A DNA stretch of 64,000 nucleotides from Adiantum capillus-veneris (taxonomy: Eukaryota > Streptophyta > Polypodiopsida > Polypodiales > Pteridaceae): assembly GCA_014529385.2 (NCBI GenBank), contig CM043947.1, positions 100,040,036 to 100,104,035 of the forward strand. The letters run 5' to 3'. The number at the start of each line of letters is the position of its first letter. Within the stretch, counting starts at the first letter, position 1. Below are positions 46,247-60,499 of the stretch, piece after piece. The notes beneath the pieces were generated by a model, which was not told where the DNA came from, ran no database searches, and saw nothing but the letters and a program-made list of their open reading frames with translations. A program made the translations under genes and the position numbers.

Positions 46247-47930
46247 GTGTCGGGGAAGCACGATACAAGACTAGAGTGAGCGGGCCACACATACCCTGCA
46301 AAGGTATTGAGACATTTCCATTAATTCCATGCATTCAACACATGTTTAAAAGTAGGTCTATCCTGGAGCTTCTCGCATAAGACGCCAACCACTTCTCAAA
46401 TGATGGAATTATGTGTGTCCCTGCCGATTCACCTACATGGAGGCACATCCAAACTCAATGGTCAAAGTACGTGTGGGTTGGAGCCTCGACTTTTGAGGCT
46501 TGGGTTCGCAAGTGATAGTGTCAACCACTTCGGCACTAAGTCTAGTTCATGGAGAACTTGGCCTGTGTGGTGATCGTCAACTGCAAAATTACACCATGGA
46601 GACAACCAAGAAGGGTAATATACGTCTTTCCTTGCTTGTGCCAGGGAAGTACAAAGTGTCAAATATTGGCGTCTACCTCAATCCCCTCATCGAGCAGTTA
46701 GAAGAGTTATGGAGAGGCATCCCCTTGTAGATGTCTCACTTGCAAAGGGGGGAGAGATGCCGTTGTGAAGGGAATCCTTATGTGGACTATGCACGACTAT
46801 CCTGGGCTTGGATAGATTTCTGGCATCTCTCTTTTTCTCTCTCCCTCTATCTCTCTCTCCCTTTAGTTTTGTCTCTCTTAACGATATGATATGTATGCAT
46901 GATTGTTCACATCGAGTCACAATGCATGTCCTACTTGCGGGCCATCATTGGTGACAAAGAGGCCCGATCCCTTGTGCAAGGTAATCTATCCAAACAACCA
47001 TAGTTTCTTACCCCAAGGGCATAGCAAGCACAAGGCTCCAACAAATAAGAAGACCCCTCTAAAGCTCACGATGGCAGATTGGGCAACCATTTGGGAAGAG
47101 CAATACAACAACAATCCACTCCATGCCCTCCACCAAAAGGTATGTCCAAGTATTCCATATATTTAAGGCTTCCATATTGGAAGGATGTTAAAAATATAAC
47201 ACCTCTTGGATCCCATGCACATACTCAAGAATGTAGCCCAAACACTATGGGACCACATTATTGGCAATAAAGACTCTTTGGGTGCGAGGAGGATTTGAGG
47301 CTTTTGAAACGTCTCCCCACCTTGCTACTCTACGCCATGCCCCAATGCCAAAGACTGTGCTTCCTAAAGCACAATGGATGCTTGCCAAAGAAAAATTAGA
47401 CAAAGTGAAGGGTACCATTGCTTCTATTCGCACACCAACAAGATACATGAGGTCGCTAAACGGAGCTTTCACAAAAGCAAAGAAAGGTGGAATCGTTCGA
47501 TTGTATGGGTTGAATGCTCATGATTGGCACAAGATGATTCAGATAATGTCCCTCTCCCTATTCTACATATTTTTTGTGTGTATGAATTTCTCTCACTTTT
47601 CCTCCCCTAATTTACATTGTAGTTCATTCTGCCAGTGAGTATGTGTATATATCGGGACAAGAAAGTCAAGGATGCTATTTTCAAACTTGGAGAGCTAGTA
47701 AGGTACACCACAAGACTCCACTCAACTACGCTTTTTTTTAATTTACACAATAATTTCAACTAGCACTTAGTGTATGCTTGTGTGTTTTCTTGCAGATTTG
47801 TGAGCTCTAAGGAAATTGAAATAGATGCTATCCCTGGTGCTCAAACACTTGCAACAGAAACTATATGTGCCATTGAGGATGCATTTCCTCAATCGGTCCT
47901 TCTTAGTCAAATCCACCTCTTGGCTCACGT
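46247..47930 (+). pseudogene. CACTA transposase tnp2 core, copy 3
   Basis: Homologous to copy 1 over 28000-29620: 'TTKKGNIRLSLLVPGKYKVSNIGVYLNPLIEQLEELW', 'NACPTCGPSLVTKRPDPLC', 'PKTVLPKAQWMLAKEKLDKVKGTIASIRTP' and the start of DUF4218 ('LLSQIHLLAHV'). It has its own frameshifts (for example after 46600 and 46740) that differ from those of copy 1, so the two copies decayed separately. A CT-rich intron like that of copy 1 lies near 46820-46905. It is cut at 47930 by an LTR element. Confidence 0.75.
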
Positions 47931-49699
47931 TGGGATGGGGGGAAAAGGGAACAACACCCTGCACACACTGTTTCTCTATAGCCCAAGGTAATAGTTCGCA
48001 CCCCTATCCACACAGAATCACACACATATGAACACTCTCTGCCGACCTTCACAATACAGACCGCCTTTGAGCAATCCCGGCTACACACACTCGCCCATGA
48101 AAAACTTCAATACAATAAACCTATCAAAAACACCATCATATCCCAACATCAATAGACGCATACAACTCCCCAATTGGTAAACGCAGTCACACAGGGAGGC
48201 GACACACGCCTCGACCACACATACGAGTTGCCGGCACAATCTCTCTACCTCCCTCTCTACTCACATACACACAATCTCGGAGCCACCGCTACCACGGGCA
48301 TACGACAACAGACACGAGGCAAATAATATTGACGGCAAACTCGACAAAAAAAGCACAACCCAACTATGTACCACATAAGGCCAATCAAATACAATGATGG
48401 CGAATTTGATAGTTGCTAACTTATACCATGATTCTTCGTGCTACTCGATCCTCTCCGCACTGGCAATCTCTTTCCAGCTTTCTCAAAGCAGCTCAGCAGC
48501 GCCCTTTGATGCTCATACCGTTTCTCTCGGCTCTTGTTTTGTACTCAGCCAAAGCTTCTCCAAAGGCCTCTCACACCTCTCTCCATGCGCTACCTGCTGC
48601 TCCCAGTCCTTCTTCTCAAGGCCTCACCTTCATGTAGCCCGTGGTCCACCCTAGCTCCCAAGGCCCCGCTTTGGTTTCTTTATCGCTCACACATGGTCGT
48701 CCCTTCACATGGTTAAGGCTCTTGACGGCTTCTCCTTCACACCACCTGGAAGCCCTGGTTTCCCTTCGATCTTTGCAAACAACACCGCTAACTGCCCTCG
48801 TTGACGTCTTCTTGTCCAAAGCTCCTCACTCGATTCCCCTCTTCATGCATAGGCAGCCCCTTGCTCGTCTTTAGTCACAGATGGTGGCCCCCTTCAACCC
48901 TTGGACCCTCATTTTGGTTTTCCTTCGTTGGCAACCCCTCTTCAACACATGGCGGCCTTGCTCTGTGGTACTGGCAACCCACCCACTATTGGTAAACAAC
49001 ATCCCCTCCAGAAGGTTCGCGCTCCCTTTTGCTTCTCTGACTTCAACCAGCCCGCCCACTATGGCGGCCTCCCTCCTGTGGTCGACCTCTTATGGCGCCT
49101 CAACTCCCCCCCATGCTGCAAACCTGCAACCCTGTTCTCACCTCCCCGCCATGCTACCGCCCCACAGATGGCCCTCAATCAACTCCCCAATCAACCCTTG
49201 TGACCTCCAATATACTGCTGAAAGCCACGCCCCCTTTGGCTGCCTCCCTCTCGCTTAGGGTACAACCCTCCTCGCCATGCAATTGATTCCACTCCTCGGC
49301 TCCTCCTACTGCAATGGCGGCCCTTCCTATCTTTGGCCACGCCTTCTGCTCTCGGACTCCCACACGGATGGTGACTTTCCTCTTTTCTCTGTCATGCAGC
49401 CCGCACCTCCTGAACTGCAGCTCATTTTGTCATGTAGCAACCTTTAAAAGCTTTTTTGTTTTTCCTTTTTTAACTTCTGGCTTGGGCAATGTTCCCACGA
49501 GCAAAAAAAGCCATTTTAACATGATTTTGACCATCATCCGGTGATGCATAAATCCAAACTTCTGTATGGCGAGCATCCAAGACCTTGCGCATCTTCATGA
49601 AAGTACACCTTGGAATGGTGGCATTCTCGAAATGAGACCTCGCTAAAAACAACTTGGGCTTCTTGCACTTCCATAGGTCAACCATTTTTAGTTGTACCA
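47931..49699 (-). repeat. 3' LTR of the gag-only element
   Basis: 1,769 bp, very similar to 51486-53519 throughout (for example 'caacaccctgcaca', 'ggtttctttatcgctcacacatggtcgtccc'). Proline-, serine- and histidine-rich open frames on the plus strand occur in both LTRs but differ in length and frame, so they are not genes. Confidence 0.85.
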
Positions 49700-49936
49700 T
49701 CATTGTCCAACCCCTTGTTGAACATTCATGCTCAACCATGGCATTATTTAGGTAAAGTAGAATTGCATAATAAGAAGTTGATAGATAGTATTTATATGAA
49801 GCAGTAGATAGATAGAGAGAGATTCACTACCTGCCCTAACACCCGCCTGGGTCAAATGGAAAGCCATACCAAGCATAGTGTAAACTCCACCTGGATAAAA
49901 AATATGGCATTGATCATCACCATCCATTTGTAAAAT

Positions 49937-51480
49937 TTATACAAACCACCCTAGCGTTGCACTTGTAAACTTATAAGCCAATCCTTCCTGTAGATCTTGA
50001 CAACATAATGCTTCAAAAAACTGCATGCATGAGCCATCTCCACGCTCAACACAAGCTTGCACATCCCGAAAAACCTTTACATCACATGTCTCCCCGCCAA
50101 CGGCTAGAGAGCTTGCCATATCATGATTGTCTTCAAACAAGATATCTTGTAGCAATCGGCATAATGGCATTTGTAAAACAACCTTCAGAAGCACATCCAC
50201 CAACAACATAGCACCAACCTGTGGCAACTGATCGTCCAAAGTAGACACTGGCATATCTTCACCTGTAGACTCTTCAAACATCACTGGCAAAGGCGGCAAG
50301 CCTTGTGTATTCTCGCCATAGCTTTAGCAACCAAAACCTGCGACTTGTCATCTACATCGAGCACTGGATCATGGAATCCCCAATCATCTTCATCAAGACA
50401 TTCTTCTTTAGTCAACATGGCCTGACCATCACAAGGCAAGAGAAAGGGTTGCCCAACCTCTTGGTTCACAAAAAATGTCTCTTCACCTGCAATCTGTTCC
50501 GCTTTGACCACCTTATCGACATGCATAACATCATATGTCTCATACCTTGAGAAAGCAGACTCCGTTTCCCATGTGTTATCCGTATCCAAGGCACTGCTAT
50601 AGCTCAAATAGACCTCGGCTTTCTCCACAAAACTCACCGGCTTTGGCACTTCAGCTATCTTCTCCACTGCTTGCTTTTCGGAAGTGACTTGGTCAAGCAC
50701 ATCAGGCGGTACTCGGTAGACTCCTCTCTGCAGCTGCTGAGGCCTCATAGTCCCACATGGTATCGCCTCTACTCTGTCAGTACGCCCATTCGCTGCTACC
50801 ACATGTGCATCAACAAAGGGTCAGATTACCTGAAGCTCTTCCCTAGCAATTGGCCTTGGCACCAATGGACTCGCTAGAACCTGCTTTGCCTCTTGCTTCT
50901 TTAAAACCTTCTTCGTCGTGCTCTGTGCATAGGCTACTGCCTCTTCGTACATGTATGGCCCATCTATCTCGACTTTATCTCACACTTTTACATGCAAGCA
51001 GTCCACAAACTTGGTCATCTTCAAAAAGTTTGCATTCTCTACAGCAGTTATCTTAACCAACTTGCTCCATATGGCCTTGAACTCCCACACGAATGCTTGG
51101 AAATCACTGTCAAGGCTTTGCTTTAGTTGTCCATCATCTGCTTCACTTCACTCCACTGTGTGTTGGCTACATATCGGCTTCGGAATGCCGCTTCCAATGT
51201 GCTCCAATCTTGTTTTTCTTCAGCCTGCAAGCCCTCATACCATACCTTTGCTTTTGCCACAAATCAGGAGCGGGAAAGCTTGGACCACTCCCTCTTCTCT
51301 TGACAAGCCACTCGCCAGCAGAAATAGACCATAGTCTTGCAGCCAAACCTCGGCATCTTCAACACCTGTAAAAATCAAAAAACCCAACCATGCCATTCTT
51401 GTTAGATCCTGTTCTTCAAACCGCGACACCGTCTTCGACTTCACCAAGGAGCAATCAGTAGGTCCTTCGTGGGGGGCACC
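49937..51480 (-). pseudogene. Decayed gag of the pol-less LTR element
   Basis: Just inside the right LTR the minus strand reads 'DAEVWLQDYGLFLLASGLSREEGVVQAFPLLI' and, after a short break, 'EEKQDWSTLEAAFRSRYVANTQWSEVKQMMDN' and 'SDFQAFVWEFKAIWSKLV' in shifted frames. This is the Retrotrans_gag pattern (A-x2-W...F...L...W...F-x3-F). The frames 50802-50281 and 50299-49937 that follow are acidic and contain no zinc knuckle or enzyme motif. The gag region has several frameshifts. Confidence 0.65.
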
Positions 51481-51485
51481 ACTGA

Positions 51486-53519
51486 TGGGATGGGGGGGAA
51501 AGGGAACAACACCCTGCACATAATACACTGCCTCTCTATAGACTAAGGTAATAATCCGCACCCCTACCCACATAGAATCACACATATATGCACACTTTCT
51601 ACCGACCTTCACAATACAGACCGCCTTCGAGCAATCCCGGCTACACACACTCGCCCATGAACAACTTCAGTACAATAAACGTATCAAAAACACCATCATA
51701 TCCCAACATCAATGGACGCATACAACTCCCCAATCGGTAAACGCACTCACATAAGGAGGAGACACACGCCTCGACCACACATACAAGTTGCCCGCACAAT
51801 ATCTCTACCTCCCTCTCTACTCACATACACACAATCTCGGAGCCACCGCTACCACGGGCATATGGCAACAGACACGAGGCAGATAATATTGACGACAAAC
51901 TCGTCAAAAAAACCACAACCCAACTATGTACCACATAAGCCCAATCTATACAATGATGGCATATTCGATAGTTGCCAACTTCATAGCATGATGCTTCGTG
52001 TCGCTTGATCCTCTCCGCACTGGCGATCTCTTTCCAAGATTTCTCAAAGCAGCTCTGCAGCGGCCCCTTTGATGCTCATACCGTTTCTCTCGGCTCTTGT
52101 TCTGTACTCAGCCAAAGCTTCTCCAAAGGCTCTCAACACCTCTCTCCATGCGCTACCTGCTACTCCCAGTCCTCCTTCTCAAGGCATCACTTTCATGCAG
52201 CCGGTGGTCCACCCCGGCTCTGAAGGCCCTGCTTTGGTTTCTTTATCTCTCACACATGGTCGTCCCTTCGCATGGCTAAGGCTCTTGACGGCTTCTCCTT
52301 CACACAGATAGCAACCCTTGGTTTCCCTTTGATCTTTGCAAACAACACCGCTAACTGCCCTTGTTGATATCTCCTCAATCCATTCCCCTCTTCATGCATA
52401 GGCAGCCCCTTGCTCGTCTTTAGTCACAGATGGTGGCCTCCTTCACCCATTGGACCCTCCTTTTGGTTTGCCTTCGTTGGCAACCCCTCTTCAGCACATG
52501 GCGGCCTTGCTCCCTGGTACTGGCAACCCACCCACTATTGTAAATTGCGCCCCCTCCAGAAGGGTTGGCGCTCCCTTTTCCTTCTCTGACTTCAACCAGC
52601 CCACCCACTATGGCGGCCTCCCTCCTGTGGTCGACCTCTTATGGCGCCTCAACTGCCCCCCATGCTGCAAACCTGCAACCCTGTTCTCACCTCCAAGCCA
52701 TGCTACCGCCCCACAGATGGCCCTCAATCAACTCCCCAATTAACCCTTGGCAACCTCCAATCTACTGCTCAAAGCCACGCCCCCTTTGGCTGCCTCCGTC
52801 TCACTCAGGGCTGAACCCTCCTCGCCGTGCAATTGGTGCCACTCCTCGGCTCCTCCTCCTACTGCAATGGCGGACCGTCCTATCTTTGGCCACCCCTTCT
52901 GCTCTTGGACTCCCACTCAGATGGCGACTTTTCTCTTTTCTCTGTCATGCAGCCGGCCACCTCCCTCGTTTTGTCCTGTAACAACCTTTAAAGCTTTTTT
53001 GTTTTTCCTTTTTTAACTTCTGGCTTGGGCAAGGTTCCCACGAGCAAAAAAAGCCATTAGAACATGATGTTGACCGTCACCCGGTGATGCAGAAATCCAA
53101 ACTTCCGTATGGCGAGCATGCAAGACCTTGCGCATCTTCATGAAAGTAGACTTTGGAATGGTGGCATTCTTCAAATGAGACCTCGCTAAAAACAATTGCG
53201 ATCATCACGATCACCTACTTGGCATACACGCCGTGGCAACAGAATGTCGTGCAAACACCCCGCCCAAGATCCCATATCACAAACTTCATAGCACCTCTTT
53301 CAAGCATCCCTTGCCTCGTCCCCAAGCTTGTGATATCAACACGTGACTCTGCCACCTGTGATAGGACGAAACATTGACAGCCTCCACTAGCAAGTGCTCC
53401 ACCTCGGTATACCTCTCCCAGCTGCATCAATATATGGTCAAGGCCCTTGCCATTTGCCTACAAACTACCATGCCCGCGCTTCTTGCATTTCCATAGGTTG
53501 ATCATTTTGAACTGTACGA
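51486..53519 (-). repeat. 5' LTR of the gag-only element, with an internal insertion
   Basis: Matches the other LTR but carries about 275 extra bp at 53197-53470, between 'cgctaaaaacaa' and 'cttcttgca(c/t)ttcc', which are adjacent in the left LTR (49650). The insert has no evident inverted repeats. Its last base pair before the flank is GA instead of CA, a point change at the terminus. Confidence 0.8.
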
Positions 53520-54100
53520 ACGTGGTGGAGGAGATTGCTATATGTGGAGTAGTGCACGCACGATTGATGTTCTTCTTAGAGAGGTTTTTAAAGACTCTCA
53601 AAGATTTTGTGCGGCTACGGTCTCAACTAGAGGCATGTATGATTGAAGGGTGGATCATGCAAGAGGCATTTGTTTACATCTCAGAGTATTTGGCACAAGT
53701 TTATCCTTCAATGCCTTGCATGTGGTCAGATGAGGAATATGCAAGAATGACTTTACACTTGCCAAGTGGAAAGGGAAAACTAGCTAGCATGGATATGAAT
53801 CTATTTCGAGTGGCCAATAACTTTCGTATTCTCAATGCAAAGATTATGACTAAGTGGGTCGATTTGTGGATAGTGGCAAAGGCAAGGCGTTTGCAAGAGA
53901 GAAAAGCATGGAAACAATCACATGGAGGAAGGAAAGCACCCCTAGTGCCTAAACACCTTGCATGTTTCCCGTATCTCATTAGTGCAGAGTGGATTCATGA
54001 GAGAACGGCCAAAGCAAAAGCGCGCGGAGAAGACATCACCAACAAAGAATGGGAGCATGCACGAGGTTGCGTGCCAAATGTAGAGTACTTATATACCTAA
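53520..54100 (+). pseudogene. CACTA tnp2 DUF4218 and following region, copy 3
   Basis: After the nested LTR element the CACTA protein resumes: 'VVEEIAICGVVHARLMFFLERFLKTLKDFVRLRSQLEACMIEGWIMQEAFVYISEYLAQ' (DUF4218), then 'WSDEEYARMTLHLPSGKGKL' and 'KHLACFPYLISAEWIHERTAKAKA' up to a stop at 54098. This stretch is fully open over more than 190 codons, better preserved than copy 1. Confidence 0.8.
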
Positions 54101-54189
54101 ACCATATTATAGATTTTTTTCTTGATTTTATCTTTCTATTTTTTTTTGTAGTACCTTTCCTTTAACTCTATCTACTCAAAGGGTCGTCA

Positions 54190-54828
54190 CTTTCGTACGC
54201 GGTGCCACATTGACCAGCGTAGAACCACCATGGATTGTGCCATCATGGATAGTTTTTGACACAGACGGTGATGAAGTCAAGTACCGTGGAACTATTGAAA
54301 GATTAATTTTAGAACCTTTCATACCTTCATCTTTGAGTGGAAGTGGTTTGCAAATGTGCCTAGACGACATGAGAATCGCCTCTACATGGTGGACTCTAGT
54401 GTGCATCACACAGAGAGGTATGAAAATTTAGTTTTATCGCGCAACTGTGAGCAGGTGAGTGACAACTACCTTTTTTATTCTTATTTGCTTGTAGTATTAA
54501 TTATACCAATGTTACTCACTTTGAGATTCTCTTTTATAGGTCATCTATATCCCAACAATCCACCAACCAAAACTTTGGTTCGTCATTTCTGTAATACCTC
54601 GGGGGAGAACCATTTTTTCTACTAATGAAGTGGAAACCATCTTCAACCCTCTTCCACCTCCAACTTTGGATTAGGTAGAGACAGAGGAGAGGGAGATCGA
54701 TAAATCAAGTCCGACGACGGCAAGTCTTAGCGAAAATGATTGTCATGATGATGAAATAGAGGATGACAAATTCGAAGATGATGAAACCAACACATCCACA
54801 AACGATAATTTCGTTTCTCTCTTTTGAA
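54190..54828 (+). pseudogene. CACTA tnp2 C-terminus, copy 3
   Basis: Reads 'WIVFDTDGDEVKYRGTIERLIL', 'RRHENRLYMVDSSVHHTERYENLVLSRNCEQ', then a GT-AG intron (about 54454-54539, gtgagt...ttatag) joining to 'VIYIPTIHQPKLWFVISVIPRG'. It ends with a strongly acidic tail (DDEIEDDKFEDDETNTS) before TGA at 54826-54828. It resembles the end of plant tnp2 proteins, where a V-x-Y-x3-P...W-x-V segment precedes the terminus. One TAG (54674) interrupts the tail. Confidence 0.6.
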
Positions 54829-55635
54829 AGATGATTCATAAACATTTTGAATACTTTAATTAATTCAGATTTTTGATCGTGTAATCATTCTCTCTCTCTC
54901 TCTTTCTCTTCCTCTCTCTAATTTTGTGATTATTTTAGTTATAACCACGTGTAATCTTATTATCCCTCCGTCTCTCTCTCTCTCTCTCTCTCTCTCCTTC
55001 TCTCTCCTTCTTTCTCTTTTCTTTTTTAAATTTAAAAATTTCATACAATATTCATTAATTTTTATTAAGAAGAAGGAAACACCAAAATTTTTTTAGGGAG
55101 GAGAAAGAGGAAGGAAGAATGTTTAAATCAAAATTTGAAAGTTTTAGCACCCCCGAAAATAAGAACGATAATATCAATGATAATTAACGAAAATAAACAC
55201 GATAATAATAGCAAAAATAATCGCAATAATAATTTAAATAATAAAAAATTCCGTGACCTTTTTTTCTCTTCCTTCTCCAATTGAGTTTGAACTTTCTCTC
55301 TACAAAAAGTGATAAAAGACCATAGTAAATAACTAGAGATTTTTATATTATTAGACAATTTTTTTAGTTTCCTCTTAACAATCTAAGGGTATCTAATTTT
55401 ATAAGCTTTTGGATTCAATATCATACAATTATTCTTTGTTAAGGTTTGTGGCACCTAATAGCTTCATATAGCTTACAACGCAACTTTTCAAAGATTTTTT
55501 TTTATTAAAATCAGAATCATTTCTTAGCGACAACAAGTGACTCACTAATTTTACTTTCATCGGAGAATCATGGACATTATAGAAGCCATATTTTTCACGT
55601 GATAAGTTTAAGTGCTACATAATTGTTTCCGAAAG
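54829..55635. other. AT-rich spacer, no gene seen
   Basis: Contains CT tracts at 54890-54915 and 54970-55015 and a long A/T-rich stretch. No ORF with a recognisable motif and no clear repeat boundary. It includes the 3' flank of the CACTA copy, but the terminal repeat could not be located. Confidence 0.5.
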
Positions 55636-55701
55636 TTTTATACAGACAAATTGGCTACTCTTACATCCAGCTAGACAAATTGGCTTCTCTTACATCCAGG
55701 T
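55636..55701 (+). promoter_or_regulatory. Possible TATA region and 29-bp tandem duplication upstream of the protease
   Basis: TTTTATAC at 55636-55643 lies about 155 bp before the protease ATG and is followed by two copies of 'agacaaattggct(a/t)ctctt'-type sequence (55644-55672 and 55673-55701). Position suits a core promoter and 5' UTR, but no experimental-type signal is visible. Confidence 0.3.
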
Positions 55702-55796
55702 AGGCCGACTCGAGGTTGAGCGGCTAATTATGGAGCATGCTCACAACCTAAGAATCTGTACGTGAGATCATAAAGCCATTGCTGAATTAGACCAGG

Positions 55797-57391
<1,595 letters not shown>

Positions 57392-57448
57392 TTCATTCTT
57401 AACTAAAGAGATGAAATCACTATTTATTTGCTACCATAAGCTATTGTG

Positions 57449-57682
57449 TGCAACATAGAGTGGGCTGATCACATGCATGAGGGCCATATCATTACATTGT
57501 ATACACCCATTTATCTTTCTTTTGTAGATGGCCGGAAAGTTAATCATTTTTCAGTAAGCTAAACATGTAACATAGAGTGGCCTCACACACATGAGGGCCA
57601 TATCATTGTATATACCCATTTATATTTTTTTTAATATGGTCTTAAAGTTCATCATTTTTTAGTAAGCTAAACATGTAATTAT
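57449..57682 (+). repeat. ~117-bp tandem duplication downstream of the protease
   Basis: The phrase '(c/t)aacatagagtgg', 'atgagggccatatcatt', 'acccattta' and 'agtaagctaaacat' occurs at 57451-57567 and again at 57568-57682, with small indels. It lies within 60-290 bp after the stop codon and may affect the 3' UTR. A (CT)n tract follows at 57687-57727. Confidence 0.7.
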
Positions 57683-57729
<47 letters not shown>

Positions 57730-57730
<1 letters not shown>

Positions 57731-58156
57731 ACTTGAAACTAATTGTAAGAAGGAAAGAGCGGCAAGTTGAAGGTGGTTCTTATCCTCACTATAGAAAATA
57801 ATGTACTATATACCCACGATTTTTGAAAATTGATATTTAAATATAATCTTTTTGAGATTCTTTAGGTAAGGTACTTTTCGTGAAACTTTTGGATTTGAGT
57901 CAAATATTTGTTTGCATATGGCTCTCTCTTTCACTCTCTGTGCCGCATAGGAGAAAATAAACAGCATGCAAGGGCGAGGAGTGGCTGAGGGTGCGAGCTG
58001 AGTTGAAAGGTGAAACACCTAGGAGTACCCAAGTCCGTGCATGCTAGAAGCGGATGCTTTATCTGCTTGAAGCTCAACATGAGAGAATGTAGGAGCTAGG
58101 AAGGTTGTTTAGGAGTTCTGACGGAGAGGTATAGGCCTAAGACAAAAAAGGGGAGG

Positions 58157-58202
<46 letters not shown>

Positions 58203-58510
58203 CTTAGGAGTATAGTATTTTATTTTACATTGATCTAGTATGCTATAGATCACATGCTTTACAAAGGGTACTAAAAAATCCATATACTAGCTATAGGGGA
58301 ATGAACCCAAGAATAGTTCCTTCAAATCACCATGGGTAGCCACTTATATTAGAAGAAAGACTGGTACAACCATCAAGTGTGCTCCCATACTAGGTGGTTA
58401 AACACACCCAAAGGCACCATACATCTCACCAAGAGAATAGTATGACCTAAAAGGATGGGTAGAATAGGGGATGATTGTAGATTGCTATATGAAACCCTCA
58501 AGATGCTACA
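57730..58510. other. Spacer with a (GA)n tract, no gene seen
   Basis: Apart from a GA run at 58160-58200 no repeat, ORF or motif is convincing. Short minus-strand frames such as 58018-57806 show no family signature. Confidence 0.5.
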
Positions 58511-58625
58511 AATGGAGAATGCAGTGGCCTTGCAAAATACTCAAAATAACACAATACAAAAAATAAAACGACAAATATGCATACCTGATAAATTTCATAG
58601 CACATGATCGAAACTGCATGCGAGC

Positions 58626-58685
<60 letters not shown>

Positions 58686-59010
58686 CACGTGCACACCCAC
58701 CTCCTAGAGCAAAGTGCTACATCGGCATGACGAGAGAGAAGGGAGGAGAGGAGAGAAGTAAGACACGAGCATTGGGTGCAATCTCCCCACAATAGTGACC
58801 ATTTTTCTCTTGCACGTATTTACTTTATAGATTTCTTGAACGGTCAAAGTGAGTACAAACTGGCCGGTCGGTCATAAATAGTAAAAGCTCATAAAAGAGC
58901 ACTTGAATAATAAAATGCACATAAAATATTTATTCATTCGCACAGGCCTAAGTTGGTTAAGCCTTTTCCACCTGTTAGTTGCAGTAAATACCAAAATATC
59001 AATTTCATGA
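58510..59010. repeat. ~480-bp dispersed repeat (copy b)
   Basis: Same orientation and order as 32105-32585, with a (GA)n tract at 58629-58680 inserted or expanded where the other copy has only 'gagagagagacatagcgcgcg'. The hairpin of the other copy is imperfect here. Class unknown. Confidence 0.65.
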
Positions 59011-59112
59011 CATACCTCTCCGCTAGAAAACAATTGTCCTCAGTTGCAAAGATAAGAATCTGCAAACCATACTTATCAAAACCATGATTAGTATTGTGTA
59101 TCAAAAATATCA

Positions 59113-59232
59113 TGTTGAGCTTATATGTGAAGCTACTCAATATATGGCTTCTCTATATATGGCACCCAGGTCCCCTCTATATATACATCATCTCATGTGT
59201 GTATTCTACACACTTTGGGGTTCTATTCTGTG

Positions 59233-59287
<55 letters not shown>

Positions 59288-59293
59288 TCAACA
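59113..59293 (+). repeat. 5' LTR (181 bp) with (GT)n
   Basis: TGTTGAGCTTATATGTGAAG...CTCAACA. Nearly identical to the 3' LTR up to 'ctattctgtgct', after which it holds about 25 GT units. Confidence 0.8.
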
Positions 59294-59305
59294 TGATATC
59301 AGAGC
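59294..59305 (+). other. Primer-binding site, initiator-Met tRNA type
   Basis: TGATATCAGAGC immediately after the LTR; the copia consensus TGGTATCAGAGC differs at one position. Confidence 0.7.
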
Positions 59306-59350
59306 AGGACGTTTTTGTTTTTTATTTTTCTACTGATTGAAAACTATTTT

Positions 59351-60335
59351 GCAGAAACTATTAGTGAAAGGCACCGGAATCGATGTTGTCTACAACTTTG
59401 TAGAAGAAAGTTTTTTCAAATTCTGCACCGATTTTAAGTTACTGTTCACGGACTACGTACATGCCTGAAAAGCAATTTCGCTTTTTGTTTTTGATATTTT
59501 TCCTGATTAAAAACGATTTTGCAAAAACTACCCTCGCAAAGCACCGAAATCAATGTGGTCTACAACTTTGCAGAAGAAAGTTTTTTCAAATTCTGCATCG
59601 ATTTGAGTTATCGTTCACGGACTGCGTACATGCCTCAAAAGCAAATTTTCTTTTTGTTTTTGATTTTTTTCCTGATTAAAAACGTTTTTGCAGAAACTAT
59701 TTAGCGAGGCACTCGAATCGATGTGGTCTACAACTTTGCAGAACAAAGTTTTTTCAAATTCTGCACCGATTTTGAGTTATTGTTTGCGGAAAAACAACTT
59801 CACTTTTTATTTTTTATTTTTCTCTTGATTGAAGACGATTTTTGCAGAAACTATCCGCTAGAGTCACCGGAATCAATGTGGTCTAAAACTTTGCAGAAGA
59901 AAATTTTCCCAAATTTTGCACCAATTTTGAGTTATCGTTGGCGGATTGCGTACATGTCTGAAAATCAACTTTCGTTTTTTGTTTTTTATTTTTCTCGTAA
60001 TTGAGAATGATTTTGCAGAAACAGCTCGTGGTCTATAGCTTTGCAGAAGAAAGTTTTTTCAAATTCTGCACTGATTTTGAGTTATCGTTTGCGGACTACG
60101 TACTTGCCTGAAAAGCAACTTTCGTTTTTTGTTTTTTGATTTTTTTGCTAATTGAAAATGATTTTGCAGATACTATTCGCTTGAACCATTGGAATCGATG
60201 TGGTGTACAACTTTACAGAAGAAACTTTCTCTAAATTCTGCAGCGATTTTGGGTTATCTTTCTCGTTCTGCGAATATGTTTGAAAAACAAATTTTACTTT
60301 TTGCTTTTGATTTTCCTCATAATTGAAAACTTCTC
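59351..60335 (+). repeat. Tandem repeat, six units of ~150-171 bp
   Basis: Units start 'gcagaaacta' (or variant) at 59351, 59521, 59690, 59844, 60015 and 60166. Each contains 'gtctacaactttgcagaagaaa', 'tcaaattctgca(c/t)cgatttt' and 'gttatcgtt...cggact'. Open frames in it come from repeat periodicity, not from a gene. Confidence 0.85.
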
Positions 60336-60499
60336 AATTATATTTTCTCTTCATCAATCATATATTTGTTACTGATGTAACTCTGCTCTGCAAAAGCCAA
60401 TTACATATCGTTCCGATTCACTCGAGCCGTTGATGATCGTCCGAATTATTGATTCTCGTATAATTATTCTTCTAGAGATATAGTTTACATCGTTTTATT

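Larger units (their letters stand above)
47931..53519 (-). mobile_element. LTR element with gag but no pol, nested in CACTA copy 3
   Basis: Long direct repeats at 47931-49699 and 51486-53519 enclose 1.8 kb. Plus-strand edges are TGGGATGGGG...and ...TGTACCA / TGTACGA. The flanks 47927-47930 and 53520-53523 are both ACGT, and the CACTA reading is continuous across them when compared with copy 1. The coding remnant is on the minus strand, so the 5' LTR is the right-hand one. In minus orientation a purine-rich run (CAAGGGGTTGGACAATGA) precedes the left LTR, as a polypurine tract would. No RT, integrase or protease is present. Confidence 0.8.

Noticed and set aside
48394-49286. Several long plus-strand open frames (proline/serine-rich)
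   Set aside because: They lie in an LTR, are repeated in the second LTR (52005-53016) with different frame breaks, and lie opposite to the gag strand. Considered chance frames in GC-rich LTR sequence.
59461-60004. Three successive plus-strand frames of similar sequence (for example FRFLFLIFFLI)
   Set aside because: Periodicity of the ~170-bp tandem repeat explains the similarity; hydrophobic content reflects T-rich sequence, not membrane proteins.
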